Shown: in pieces, positions 24,185 to 33,578 of the stretch | Layout of the letters: every line of letters begins with the position of its first letter | Position numbering within the stretch: the first letter of the stretch is position 1 | Assembly (NCBI GenBank): GCA_963926355.1 | Contig: CAWUWW010000001.1 | Span: 254,044 to 318,043 of the forward strand | Source: SCGC-AAA076-P13 sp963926355 | Lineage (GTDB): Bacteria; Pseudomonadota; Gammaproteobacteria; Magnimaribacterales; D2472 | Length of the DNA stretch: 64,000 nucleotides | Direction: 5' to 3' | Program-made: the position numbers and the translations under genes | The notes under the pieces: generated by a model | The model's database searches: none | What the model was told of the DNA's origin: nothing | Seen by the model: the letters and a program-made list of their open reading frames with translations, nothing else

Positions 24185-25951
24185 TTAAGTCCAAACAAAT
24201 AGAATCATAGGAATGGACACGCCTATTATTAATATATCTAAAGGTAATCCAAGTCTCCAATAGTCAGTAAATTTATAGTTTCCAGGCCCCATGATAACCG
24301 TATTACATTGGTGTCCTATTGGCGTTAAGAAAGCACAACTTGCACCAACAGCAACTACCATTAGAAAAGGCTCGATAGCATAACCAAGCTCAATAGCTAT
24401 TCCAGCTGAAATAGGAGCCATGATAACCGCTGTGGCAGCGTTATTAATAATATCTGTTGTTGCCATCGTTACTATCAGTATTAATAAAAGAAGCCAGAAG
24501 AGGCTAAGATCAGAGGCATAGTGAGAGATTGTAGAAGAAATGATATCAGACAATCCTGTCGATTGAAGGGCTGTGCCAATAGGAATCATAGCCGCCAACA
24601 TAATTATTATTGGCCAATCAATATCTCTATAAAAATTACTATCAATAATTCTAATCCTTGCAAAACCAAGAACGCACAATAAGAAAGCTGCAACTGTTGG
24701 TAAGTAGTTTAAAGCTACCAAACCTACTGAAATAGAAAAGAATATCAGACCTTTTAATAATCTACTTCTACTGGGTATGGTTTGAAGTTCTCTCTGTCTT
24801 AGAGGCATTAACCCTAGGTGTTTAATCTTATTTGTTACATCCTCTTCTTCAAGATCTCTTATGCCAAGTAACAGAACATCCCCAGCTCTAAAAGTTTCTC
24901 TTGTAAGTCTTGTTCTGTACTTAGACCCTTTTCTCCAAAGCCCTAGAAGGTTCAGTTCTTCATATGCTAGTTTTAAAAAGAATTCATACTTTCTTCCTAT
25001 CAGTCTCGAGCCTGGAGCAATCATTGCTTCTATTTCCTCTAAATCATCATCTTCGAAGTAATGCAGTTCTTTTGGAATAGAGAATCCAAATCTATCTAAC
25101 ATAGGCCCAAGATCGTCAGGTGGAGTTTTAATAACAAGTATTTGACCTTCTTTAATTCGTGTATTATTTTTAACTTTTTTAACACCACCCTCATCATTAA
25201 CAATCCCTATAACTTCTGTATCTTCTCCTGCCTCTTTTTTAAATGCAGATAATGTCATTCCTATGGCGGAGCTAGATTCATTTACAGCTACTTCAAATAA
25301 ATACCCCTTAAGATTAATAAGACTTGATCCAGATTTAGAGTCTTCTCTTAAATGAATTAGTTTATTTCCAATGGTTGCAATAAATAATATGCTTAATAAA
25401 GTTATAGACAGACCAACGTATGAAAAATCAAAGAAATTAAATCCGCTAGAAGATATGGTTGATTTATATTCGGAAATAATAATATTTGGAGGAGTTCCTA
25501 TAGTTGTATTCATTCCTCCCAAGATACAAGCAAACGATAGTGGCATTAAAAACTTAGAAGGATGCCAGTCCATTTTTTGACATATATTTAAAGTTATTGG
25601 TAAAAGGATAGCCAAGGCACCAATGTTATTAATAAAAGATGACAGCAATGCCGCAATAAACAATAAACTTATTAGAAACTGGAATTCAGTAAACGACCTA
25701 CCGCCAATAATCTTTCCTACCAGTCCGGTTAATCCAGAATTTTTAAGACCTTGGCTAATGATTAAAACTAATGCAACAGTAACTACTGCCGGGTGAGCAA
25801 AACCATTAAAGGCTTCGTTTGCGGGGATTACGTCAAGAATTATAAGAACAACAAGAGCTCCCGCCGCAATGGCATCGTATCTAAATTTCCCCCATATAAA
25901 AAAACCTAGTAATGAAACTATTGTTATTGATAGGATTAATTGATCACTCAT
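24185..25951 (-). CDS. SLC13/DASS-type transporter with two TrkA-C domains
   Basis: Inner-membrane anion carrier (588 residues). An N-terminal block of about six helices contains SFINNIGALAILLPITLNIC, a C-terminal block contains TTDIINNAATAVIMAPI, and two cytoplasmic TrkA-C (RCK_C) domains lie between at about residues 210-290 and 300-380. This layout is typical of bacterial SLC13 homologues for sulfate, dicarboxylates or similar anions. The substrate is unknown. Two small unknown genes follow directly, and an MscS channel gene precedes it. Confidence 0.88.
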   Translation of the reverse strand: MSDQLILSITIVSLLGFFIWGKFRYDAIAAGALVVLIILDVIPANEAFNGFAHPAVVTVALVLIISQGLKNSGLTGLVGKIIGGRSFTEFQFLISLLFIAALLSSFINNIGALAILLPITLNICQKMDWHPSKFLMPLSFACILGGMNTTIGTPPNIIISEYKSTISSSGFNFFDFSYVGLSITLLSILFIATIGNKLIHLREDSKSGSSLINLKGYLFEVAVNESSSAIGMTLSAFKKEAGEDTEVIGIVNDEGGVKKVKNNTRIKEGQILVIKTPPDDLGPMLDRFGFSIPKELHYFEDDDLEEIEAMIAPGSRLIGRKYEFFLKLAYEELNLLGLWRKGSKYRTRLTRETFRAGDVLLLGIRDLEEEDVTNKIKHLGLMPLRQRELQTIPSRSRLLKGLIFFSISVGLVALNYLPTVAAFLLCVLGFARIRIIDSNFYRDIDWPIIIMLAAMIPIGTALQSTGLSDIISSTISHYASDLSLFWLLLLILIVTMATTDIINNAATAVIMAPISAGIAIELGYAIEPFLMVVAVGASCAFLTPIGHQCNTVIMGPGNYKFTDYWRLGLPLDILIIGVSIPMILFVWT

Positions 25952-25969
25952 ATTAAAGAGCCGAGATTA

Positions 25970-27055
25970 CTACTCAGGCATGCTCTCAACATATAATGAG
26001 GAAGAAGGGAATGCAAATCCAGAGCCATTCGCTTTAACTATTTTCATAATATTGAAAACTAAATTCTCTTTAACTTCATTGTAATCTGCAAAACCTATTG
26101 GATCTGAATATGCAACAATCAAGAGATCAATTGAACTAGCTCCAAGCTCGACCACTCTAACAACAGGGTCAAGTTCAGTATCGAATGAGAAATCATTGCT
26201 ATCTAAGATGTATTTTTTAATATCTGAACGAATTGATTCAAGCTGCTCAACCGATGTTGAGTAAACGAGGTTTATCTTCCAGTTAAGTCTCCTGTTAATC
26301 ATTTCTCCATGATTAATTACCTTCACATCAGATAAGTCTTTATTCGGTATTGTCATGGGAGCAGTATCAAATGTTCTTATTACAGTGGATCGGAAGCCAA
26401 TTATTTCAACCACTCCATGAAGCTCGCCGGTTACTTCAATTCTATCTCCTGGTTGAAATCTATGCTCTCCTATTATTAGGATTCCTGCTATAAGATTTTT
26501 AAAGAAGTCTTGCGCTCCAAGAGCAACAGCTACAGAAAAAAGTCCTAGACCTGCAACCAATGGACCTATCTGGATACCAAAAATATCTAAGATAACGGCT
26601 ATGCCGATTACCCATACTATAAATCCAGAAGCTCTTTCTAACCACATCTGCATAGATGCTGTTAGCCAAGATTTTGTAGATAGGGCAGCAAATACAGGTT
26701 TAACACTATTTGCTAATGCACTGAAGATTGTAAAGACAACAAAGGCTTTAACAATATTGGTTGCTACATCACCCACCAGTCCAGATATTGGGATTATTAA
26801 CGTACAGATATAAAGAGCAACTGTGACTGGTATTAATCCAATAGGTTTTCTTAGGGCGTTTAGTATCTCATCATCTATTCTTGATTCTGTTTTTTCAGCT
26901 AGACGCGTAAGGTATCCTAGGATAACCGAGATAATAAAACCTCTTAGTAAAAAGGCTATAAGGATAGTGGATAGAGATGCAATTATTGACCCTAGGTTAA
27001 TTCCTAAAAATCCTGTATTCCAAACCTCTGTAACTAAAACTAAAAAACTATTCAT
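25970..27055 (-). CDS. MscS-family mechanosensitive ion channel
   Basis: Inner-membrane channel relieving osmotic stress. Three or four helices occupy roughly residues 15-170. The pore-lining helix and start of the beta domain read LGLFSVAVALGAQDFFKNLIAG (about 170-191), followed by GDRIEVTGELHGVVEIIGF and IPNKDLSDVKVINHG. The 361-residue length is in the MscS/YnaI-like range. It lies 18 bases upstream of the SLC13-type gene on the same strand. Confidence 0.92.
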   Translation of the reverse strand: MNSFLVLVTEVWNTGFLGINLGSIIASLSTILIAFLLRGFIISVILGYLTRLAEKTESRIDDEILNALRKPIGLIPVTVALYICTLIIPISGLVGDVATNIVKAFVVFTIFSALANSVKPVFAALSTKSWLTASMQMWLERASGFIVWVIGIAVILDIFGIQIGPLVAGLGLFSVAVALGAQDFFKNLIAGILIIGEHRFQPGDRIEVTGELHGVVEIIGFRSTVIRTFDTAPMTIPNKDLSDVKVINHGEMINRRLNWKINLVYSTSVEQLESIRSDIKKYILDSNDFSFDTELDPVVRVVELGASSIDLLIVAYSDPIGFADYNEVKENLVFNIMKIVKANGSGFAFPSSSLYVESMPE

Positions 27056-27126
27056 AGGTAATGCTCTTATTAAACTATATTGCTATTTTATAGGGATTTA
27101 CTACTTTTAAGCAAAATCCTTATATG

Positions 27127-27828
27127 TTATTTATTAAGCCTATCCTTTATTGCATAAGGAAGATAGGTTAATAAGAATACAAATATCGCCACCGGAGTGG
27201 TGTATAAGATATGAAGTGGAGGGTCTGGGAATAGATCTAAAATAGTGTCACCTGGAGGTTTTTGTAATAAATACCAATAGTTAGCAGGCTCTCCTAAAAT
27301 AAGATTTATAACGTAAGTAATAGGCAGCAGGATAAAAATAGTTAACGCCGAAACAACTAAAATATCTCTAAAGTAAGGGCGGTTTCCTAGAACCACGGTT
27401 GCATAAATAATAGTTAAGATTATTGCACCATGCCCAATAAAGAAATATACATACTCTAGGTCATAGAAATATACATCTGGTGTTATGAGAGCCAAACTAG
27501 CTCCTCCTAAACCCCAAAAGAATGCACATTTATATAATAATTTTGGACCACCTAAAAGAAACCACGCCATAAAAATTTCAGAAAGATCGCACATATGCAA
27601 TGGCAGAACTTCTCTCCAGTTATATGGATTTACTACAAAAAAAAGATCTTTAATAGGTGATGAGAGTACATGTACTATTAATACGTAGGCTAAAATCTTA
27701 GCCATTACTGATTTTTCATTATCAGCTTTATCTTTATAAGCTATTGTTAGCCAGGTAGTTATTAAAACTATAATCAGCATTGAGAAAAGGTGTACACCGC
27801 TAAACAATACAAAAGGTTGGTCATTCAT
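27127..27828 (-). CDS. Conserved integral membrane protein (YwaF/TIGR02206-like)
   Basis: 233 residues with six or seven predicted helices. The segment LPLHMCDLSEIFMAWFLLG resembles the conserved HxCD region of TIGR02206 proteins; the C-terminal YTTPVAIFVFLLTYLPYAIK also fits. The function of the family is unknown. It stands apart from neighbours by spacers of 70 and 120 bases. Confidence 0.7.
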   Translation of the reverse strand: MNDQPFVLFSGVHLFSMLIIVLITTWLTIAYKDKADNEKSVMAKILAYVLIVHVLSSPIKDLFFVVNPYNWREVLPLHMCDLSEIFMAWFLLGGPKLLYKCAFFWGLGGASLALITPDVYFYDLEYVYFFIGHGAIILTIIYATVVLGNRPYFRDILVVSALTIFILLPITYVINLILGEPANYWYLLQKPPGDTILDLFPDPPLHILYTTPVAIFVFLLTYLPYAIKDRLNK

Positions 27829-27951
27829 AATTTATCCCTACAAAAATTATTAATATTTCCACTTCAAGCCAATACTAAATTAACTTGTTCAATTATAGAG
27901 ATATTTAAAGACTTTTTTAAATTAATTTAAAAAATGTTACAAAGACATTTA

Positions 27952-29919
27952 CTAATAACTAATTCTATCTATAACAATCTGTTCTGTAAGAATTGCAGGT
28001 AGGACTTTAGATTGACTCATCCCTGGCTTCCAGAAAACATAAAGAGGAACGCCGCTCCTTCCATACTTAGATAAAACATCTAATATTTCTTCATTCCTGT
28101 TAGTCCAGTCAGCAACAATATAATCAATATTATTATCGTTAAGGAATTTTTTTACACCTGGTCTAGATAGGGCAACTTTATCATTGGCTTGGCACGTTAT
28201 GCACCATGCAGCTGTAAAGTTAATTAGATAAGCTTGTTGATTGGATTGATAGTCTTTTTCAGTATCTTTATTCCACTGAATAGCATCTGACTTAGTATCC
28301 AGACTTCCCATCTTGGTTTCGATCTTTGTAAATGAATTTGTTTGATAACCCATAGCTATAATCCCAATTACTAAGAGTATTAACTTTGAGGCGCTATTAG
28401 TGCTTTTGGTATAAAGCCATGTAAGCAAACCAATAACAAGAAAAATGATAAGCAGGCCTATCAATGCATCTGAACTAGTCTGAATGCTATAAACCCATAC
28501 CAACCATATTGCAGTCGCAAACATTGGAAAGGCAAAGAACTCTTTGAGTGATTCCATCCACTTACCAGGCCTTGGCATTTTTGAAATTAAATCAGGTTTA
28601 ATTGCAAGCAGTAAGTAAGGCATTGAGAAGCCAATCCCTAGAGATAAGAATATAGGCAAGGTAATTGCAGAAGGTTGAATGAGCGCGTATCCGATTGCAG
28701 CTCCCATAAAAGGTGCAGTACAAGGAGAGGCAACAATAACTGCCAATACCCCAGTTAAGAAAGAGCTCGTGTAGCCAGTTTTATTTACTGAGACATTTCC
28801 AAGCCTTGTTAGCGATGAGCCAATATTGATGTCCGTTAGTAAAATTAACCCAATGAAGAACATTAATATACTCAAAGTACCCACCACTATTGGTGATTGG
28901 AGTTGGAAGCCCCAGCCAACAAAGGTACCTGTCTGACGAAGAGTTAATAGAGCGACAGCAACTAAAACAAAAGAGAGTATTACCCCCAGGCAGAAGGTAA
29001 GAGCATGTTTTCTAATCTCATTACTTGATTCTCCACCCATGGATATAAAGCTTAAAACTTTTAAAGAAATTATAGGAAAAACACATGGCATCAAATTAAG
29101 AATTAAACCCCCCAAAAATGCAAAAAGTATTGCCTGTATTACACTGATTGAATTCTCGCTTTTAGCTACCTCTGTGTTAATAATAAATATTTCATCTTCA
29201 TTTATAACCAGAACACCATTAATAGGTTCATTAATTTCCACCCCATCATCTAAAGGAACTTTAAGTAACCAATTATTTTCTTCCTTTATTAATACTTGCT
29301 TGCTTGAATAGCTAACAATATTTTCATTCTCAATAAAAAAGTTAATGCTTTGGATTTTATTGTTTTTTGAGAACCTTAATTCTAAATAATCATTATTTAT
29401 CTCTGATATAACCGGTAGCGTTACGCTGGGAACTTTCGAAACCCATTTATCTAGTTTAGAATCAATGTCTAAAAAATTTAACGAAGCATTTAATATTGCC
29501 TTTTCTGGAACACAAATATCATCGCAAATTAAAAAATTAATATCTGCAACAACATTGAATTGGTTAAGGTCATTAGGAATTTTTAATTTGAAGGGAAATA
29601 TTACAAAATCTGTATAACCATAAGTCATTAAAGGCGGATAGGGGATAAGCTCTGGAGCTGGCCAATTTACGTTACTAACTGTAACGCCTTCTGGTAGTTG
29701 CCAATCAACCTTAATTGGACCTCCAGAATCTCCTGGGTTTTTCCAGTAAGTATGCCAATGAGATTGCATATCCATTTTTATACCAACAATCATCTCTGAA
29801 TCTGAGGATGAATACATATGGTCTGTTACTAGAGATACTTTTGCATGACCTGTATTAACAGGCTCGGCAAATGTAAAACTAGAAAAAAGTAAAAATAGAG
29901 TTAGATTTAATAATTTCAT
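27952..29919 (-). CDS. DsbD-family protein-disulfide reductase
   Basis: Transfers electrons from cytoplasmic thioredoxin across the inner membrane. A signal peptide (1-18) leads to an N-terminal periplasmic domain with the CDDICVP cysteine pair (about 150-156). Eight helices follow, starting near residue 262, with cysteines in LNLMPCVFPIISLKVLSF and VASPCTAPFMGAAIGYAL. The C-terminal thioredoxin-like domain has AAWCITCQAND. At 655 residues it resembles ScsB/DsbD hybrids more than E. coli DsbD (565). Partners could be cytochrome c or copper-resistance proteins. Confidence 0.9.
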   Translation of the reverse strand: MKLLNLTLFLLFSSFTFAEPVNTGHAKVSLVTDHMYSSSDSEMIVGIKMDMQSHWHTYWKNPGDSGGPIKVDWQLPEGVTVSNVNWPAPELIPYPPLMTYGYTDFVIFPFKLKIPNDLNQFNVVADINFLICDDICVPEKAILNASLNFLDIDSKLDKWVSKVPSVTLPVISEINNDYLELRFSKNNKIQSINFFIENENIVSYSSKQVLIKEENNWLLKVPLDDGVEINEPINGVLVINEDEIFIINTEVAKSENSISVIQAILFAFLGGLILNLMPCVFPIISLKVLSFISMGGESSNEIRKHALTFCLGVILSFVLVAVALLTLRQTGTFVGWGFQLQSPIVVGTLSILMFFIGLILLTDINIGSSLTRLGNVSVNKTGYTSSFLTGVLAVIVASPCTAPFMGAAIGYALIQPSAITLPIFLSLGIGFSMPYLLLAIKPDLISKMPRPGKWMESLKEFFAFPMFATAIWLVWVYSIQTSSDALIGLLIIFLVIGLLTWLYTKSTNSASKLILLVIGIIAMGYQTNSFTKIETKMGSLDTKSDAIQWNKDTEKDYQSNQQAYLINFTAAWCITCQANDKVALSRPGVKKFLNDNNIDYIVADWTNRNEEILDVLSKYGRSGVPLYVFWKPGMSQSKVLPAILTEQIVIDRISY

Positions 29920-29947
29920 CTGTACATATTACCTTACTAAATAAAAC

Positions 29948-29968
29948 AGGGGCGCTAAATGCACCCCT
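29948..29968 (-). terminator. Intrinsic terminator of hsp20
   Basis: Minus-strand stem AGGGGTGC with GCGCCCCT, one G-U pair, 5-base loop, followed by GTTTTATTT. It lies 20 bases after the hsp20 stop codon. Confidence 0.7.
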
Positions 29969-29987
29969 ATATATTGTTTTTGAAAAC

Positions 29988-30440
29988 CTATTTACTAGAA
30001 ATTCTTTTGGGAGTTTTAATCTCAATCATTCTAGATTTTTTCTCTTCTGGAATTATTTTTTCCAGATTAACGGTTAATAAGCCATTTACAAGCTCAGCAC
30101 CTTGAACAACAACGTTCTCGGCTAGCGTGAACTGCTGCTTAAATGCCCTTTGAGCTATACCTTGATAAACAACTTCATTGCTTCCGTTGACTACCTCTGT
30201 TTTTGGCCCATCGTAACCAACAGACAGCACTCCGTCTGAAAGCTCAATTTGTATATCTTCTTTTGTTAAACCTGCAACAGCAACTTCAATAGCAAAATAA
30301 TTGCCATCTTTTCTGATGTTGTAGGGTGGATAGGTTGAAGATCGGTCTGATGTCTCGGACAATCTTTGCAATCTATCAAATAGTGGTTCAAAACCTAATA
30401 CACGAGTTGTGAAAAAGGGATCTGTAAAGTTAAGTATCAT
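29988..30440 (-). CDS. Small heat shock protein (Hsp20/IbpA family)
   Basis: ATP-independent chaperone that holds unfolding proteins. The alpha-crystallin domain runs from about residue 40 to 130 (IRKDGNYFAIEVAVAGLTKE and NGLLTVNLEKIIPEE). The N-terminus FTDPFFTTRVLGFEPLFDRL is close to the IbpA pattern. A very strong AGGAGG ribosome site sits 6 bases from the ATG, inside a short predicted hairpin. It has its own terminator, so it is likely monocistronic. Confidence 0.93.
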   Translation of the reverse strand: MILNFTDPFFTTRVLGFEPLFDRLQRLSETSDRSSTYPPYNIRKDGNYFAIEVAVAGLTKEDIQIELSDGVLSVGYDGPKTEVVNGSNEVVYQGIAQRAFKQQFTLAENVVVQGAELVNGLLTVNLEKIIPEEKKSRMIEIKTPKRISSK

Positions 30441-30634
30441 AGTAGTCCTCCTATAAGCGACTAATTTAAATGCACCCCGAAGGCATGCTTGTTAATAATT
30501 GAAGACCCAAGTGGCATCTTCTACTAAGCTTATTTAAGGATGATTTTGTTTATTTCAAGATATTTTTATATATTATTCAAGAATCAGTTAGAATAAAGTT
30601 AGAACTTTTACAGATATTTTATGTCTAAACTTTT

Positions 30635-31036
30635 ATGAATAAATATATATTAACCCTTTTAATATTCTCTTCTTTTCAAGCATATGCATCTGAAGATACC
30701 TTGGCTATAGAGCTTAAGTCAGATCAAATATGGTCTTTACACAAGAGAAGCAACAAAATGTCACCTTCAAATAGTGAGGTGCTTTACTTTATGCCAAACG
30801 ATGCAATTAATACATTCCAAGCCAGAAGGTTTAATGATTGGGATGATTTCTCAATAACTGATTCAAGAAATTTGGTTAGGCTTAATACAGGTGATAGAAT
30901 CAAAATAATTGAACCTAGGCACAATACAAAAATATATAAAGTCATGTTGCTAGATGGGTTTGAAAAGAACAGAGACTTTTTTATCATCACAGAAGATCTT
31001 AAGAAGAATTTTAAAATTACGGAGAATGAAGAATGA
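30635..31036 (+). CDS. Hypothetical secreted protein (133 residues)
   Basis: A signal peptide with likely cleavage after FQAYA (residue 18) and a mature domain of about 115 residues, polar and without cysteines. No family recognised. It overlaps the following glycine-zipper lipoprotein by 4 bases, and its last codons include that gene's ribosome site. An envelope role is inferred only from the signal peptide and the partner. Confidence 0.7.
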   Translation: MNKYILTLLIFSSFQAYASEDTLAIELKSDQIWSLHKRSNKMSPSNSEVLYFMPNDAINTFQARRFNDWDDFSITDSRNLVRLNTGDRIKIIEPRHNTKIYKVMLLDGFEKNRDFFIITEDLKKNFKITENEE

Positions 31037-31494
31037 AGAATCAATATTTTTATTTACTTACAACACTAGTCTTAACAGTTGGATGTGTGAATGTTGAATA
31101 CAAGCCCGATGTGGTAAGCAGATCAGACGCTCAAAAGCAAAGCTATGTAATCATGGGAACCATAATTGATATTTCTGAAGTAACAATAGAGGGTGATAGG
31201 GTAGCTGGAGCATTGGCAGGCGGTCTTATTGGTGGAGTTGCTGGCAAAGGCGTAACTGACTCCGACACTGAATCAGACATAGCTTCATTGGTTGGAGGTC
31301 TTGTAGGCTCTGCGATTGGTTCTGGAATAGGCTCTAGCCTGACAAAGAAGGATGCTGTAGAGCTCCTCATTGAAACTGAAGCAGGTAAGGTAATCTCTAT
31401 CATTCAGGAAGTAAGCTCATATAGCTATAAAAAGAACCAAAAAGTTAGAATCATTAAGAGAAACGGTAAATCCAGAGTTGTACCTTTCGACTAA
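31033..31494 (+). CDS. Glycine-zipper outer-membrane lipoprotein (SlyB/Pcp-like)
   Basis: The lipobox is LTVGC (Cys at about residue 18). The middle has a glycine-zipper repeat (AGALAGGLIGGVAGKG and GGLVGSAIGSGIGSSL), which packs as a membrane hairpin. The C-terminal 45 residues form a small beta domain. This layout is that of SlyB/Pcp (17 kDa antigen) proteins that stabilise the outer membrane. Co-transcribed with the secreted protein upstream. Confidence 0.85.
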   Translation: MKNQYFYLLTTLVLTVGCVNVEYKPDVVSRSDAQKQSYVIMGTIIDISEVTIEGDRVAGALAGGLIGGVAGKGVTDSDTESDIASLVGGLVGSAIGSGIGSSLTKKDAVELLIETEAGKVISIIQEVSSYSYKKNQKVRIIKRNGKSRVVPFD

Positions 31495-31789
31495 TAGTTA
31501 TCCTTGATCCTTATTCTCTTGAGCGAGGGTTAGATAGTCAGATCATTCTGAGTTCAGTAGATTCTATTTATTCTTACCAATGGTAAATATTGGAAGACCA
31601 AGTTTTTCTAAATTATTTTCACTAGCCATAAATACTTTTTTATACTTATAAAAAAAATCCATGAATAGTGTGAGTTTTTTGAAATAGAGACTAAATTAAA
31701 GAAGGCCGACAATATAGTTATTTCTTACTAATTACCCAAGTAATAACCTAGAAAATTAACCTATATGTGATTTTATTGTATAATGTTTG

Positions 31790-32563
31790 ATGGAAACAAA
31801 ATTAGAAATAGCAATAAACTGGCTCCCAAGATACACGGGGATGCCGTTAGATAAATTCGGTGATTATATTCTTATCACCAACTTCAAAGACTACGTAGAT
31901 AAATTTGCTGAAAGATTCTCTGTAGAAATTTATGGCGAAGGCAGGGCAATGCAGGCCGCCACAAACAGCGATGGCCTAACTATTATTAATTATGGTATTG
32001 GATCTCCTAACGCTGCGACAATAATGGATTTGCTTGTAGCAGTTCAGCCAAAGGGTGTTTTATTTTTAGGAAAATGCGGCGGTCTTAAGGACTCATCAGA
32101 GATAGGTAACTTTATACTACCTATTGGCGCAATCAGAGGAGATGGAACTTCAAACGATTATTTTCCTCCCGAAGTACCTGCGCTCCCATCGTTTAAACTA
32201 CATAAATTTGTTTCAGATATTATTATTGATAAAGGAAGTAGTTATAGAACTGGCGTTATCTTTACTACGAATAGAAGGGTTTGGGAGCATGATAAGCAAT
32301 TTAAGAAAAGACTTAAGCTAACAACAGCCATTGGCGTCGACATGGAAACTGCGACCGTATTTACTGTTGGTCATTACAATGAAATTGCTAGAGGGGCACT
32401 ATTATTGGTATCGGATGTTCCTGTCACCCCAGATGGGGTAAAGACAGAGGAATCAGATAAAAAAGTTACCAAGAAATGGGTCGACCTTCATTTAGAAATT
32501 GGTATTAAGGCGATGACAGAAATTGGTAAAAGCGGAGAAGAAATAAAGCACTTTAGGTATTAA
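31790..32563 (+). CDS. amn: AMP nucleosidase, short form
   Basis: Hydrolyses AMP to adenine and ribose 5-phosphate. It has the nucleoside-phosphorylase fold: GIGSPNAATIMDLLVAVQP, LGKCGGL and the catalytic region AIGVDMETATVF. At 257 residues it lacks the separate N-terminal domain of the 484-residue E. coli enzyme; the start TKLEIAINWLPRYTGMPLD resembles the short AMP nucleosidases I recall from Bacteroidetes. The ATG at 31790 is preferred over the TTG one codon earlier. Its stop shares 4 bases with the convergent thioredoxin-like gene. Confidence 0.85.
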   Translation: METKLEIAINWLPRYTGMPLDKFGDYILITNFKDYVDKFAERFSVEIYGEGRAMQAATNSDGLTIINYGIGSPNAATIMDLLVAVQPKGVLFLGKCGGLKDSSEIGNFILPIGAIRGDGTSNDYFPPEVPALPSFKLHKFVSDIIIDKGSSYRTGVIFTTNRRVWEHDKQFKKRLKLTTAIGVDMETATVFTVGHYNEIARGALLLVSDVPVTPDGVKTEESDKKVTKKWVDLHLEIGIKAMTEIGKSGEEIKHFRY

Positions 32564-33069
32564 GTCTTTATTACTAGGTCCTGAAAGTAGTTAAATATTT
32601 CTTGCTGTTTTCTGTCTCTTGCGGTTGTCCATTCTTTAGTAGTTGAACTGTTAATAATATTTTTGTTCAGATCAAATACAAGAACTCTTGGTACACCCTT
32701 TTCCTTTGCTATACCAAAGTAATCCATAAGACCCATATTTATATCATAACGACCAACGTCTATATAAAGAATTTTGTAATGCTTGTTAATAAAGCTTTCA
32801 ATAGAGGGCATCTTTATAGTTCCACTTAGGATTCTGCAATCAGGGCACCAATTACCTCCAAAAATGATAATAGGTTGTTTAGAGTCTTTAATCGCATCAT
32901 TTATAAAAAGATCAACCTCAACTTCTTTATAGACAACTCCATTGTAAGGAAGAGGCAATGGTGTTTTTAGAACATCCTCGGATGTTAGGTTTAAATATTC
33001 AGCATTTATGTTCATACAAATAAAAAATAGATATGATAGTGATAGAAGTTTAATTGAATGCTTGAACAT
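32560..33069 (-). CDS. Periplasmic thioredoxin-like protein
   Basis: A signal peptide (about 1-23) and a thioredoxin fold with redox motif CPDC in FGGNWCPDCRILSG (about residue 75). The cis-proline loop is GVPRVLVFD. At 169 residues it resembles thioredoxin-family proteins with a WCPDC motif. It probably reduces or isomerises disulfides in the periplasm; the DsbD-type reductase at 27952 could supply electrons, which is inference. Confidence 0.8.
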   Translation of the reverse strand: MFKHSIKLLSLSYLFFICMNINAEYLNLTSEDVLKTPLPLPYNGVVYKEVEVDLFINDAIKDSKQPIIIFGGNWCPDCRILSGTIKMPSIESFINKHYKILYIDVGRYDINMGLMDYFGIAKEKGVPRVLVFDLNKNIINSSTTKEWTTARDRKQQEIFNYFQDLVIKT

Positions 33070-33149
33070 AGTAAGGTTTCTTTTGTTAGTAGCCTATTGT
33101 CGGCTTACTTAAATCTCTTTGCAATATTATTACATAAAGGAGACATTGC

Positions 33150-33578
33150 ATGATTTGGTTATTAAGGTTGTATCTATTATTTATGGGGTTGGTTTATTTA
33201 TTGATTGGAGCCTGGGCTATTGTTGATCCGGTACTCGGCACTTTTGAAATAGAAATTCCATCATTTTTAGAAATTGTTGGGCTTACTGTGGTCTCAGAGA
33301 TTGGATATTCTGAGATAGCAGGGTTATATGGTGGACTTAATTTGTGGATCGGCGTTATGTGCTTGGTTGGTATTTTTAAGGAGAGCGTAGGTATTTTCGC
33401 TATTAAATTTCTAACATTCCTCGTTGGTGCTATAGCATCTGGAAGGATACTTTTTTCCCTAATGCCTTCAACTCCAGGTTTTTATAACAGCTTTTTTGTT
33501 TTTGAGGTATGTGCTTTGTTTACAGGCCTTGGATTTTTGTTGTACTTTAGAAATCTAAATCAGATTACTAAGATTTAG
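33150..33578 (+). CDS. Small integral membrane protein (DUF4345-like)
   Basis: 142 residues with four predicted helices. It contains YSEIAGLYGGLNLWIGVMCL, similar to the conserved segment of DUF4345 proteins. An AAAGGAG ribosome site lies 7 bases from the ATG. Its 3' end overlaps the convergent exchanger gene by 24 bases. Function unknown. Confidence 0.7.
   Translation: MIWLLRLYLLFMGLVYLLIGAWAIVDPVLGTFEIEIPSFLEIVGLTVVSEIGYSEIAGLYGGLNLWIGVMCLVGIFKESVGIFAIKFLTFLVGAIASGRILFSLMPSTPGFYNSFFVFEVCALFTGLGFLLYFRNLNQITKI

Noticed and set aside
30553..30559. CTTGAAA on the minus strand as a sigma-32 -35 element for hsp20
   Set aside because: No convincing CCCCAT-type -10 at the right distance.
31564..31662. 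32-codon minus-strand frame in the 290-base spacer before amn
   Set aside because: No ribosome site and no conserved motif; the rest of the 31495-31789 spacer shows nothing I can support.
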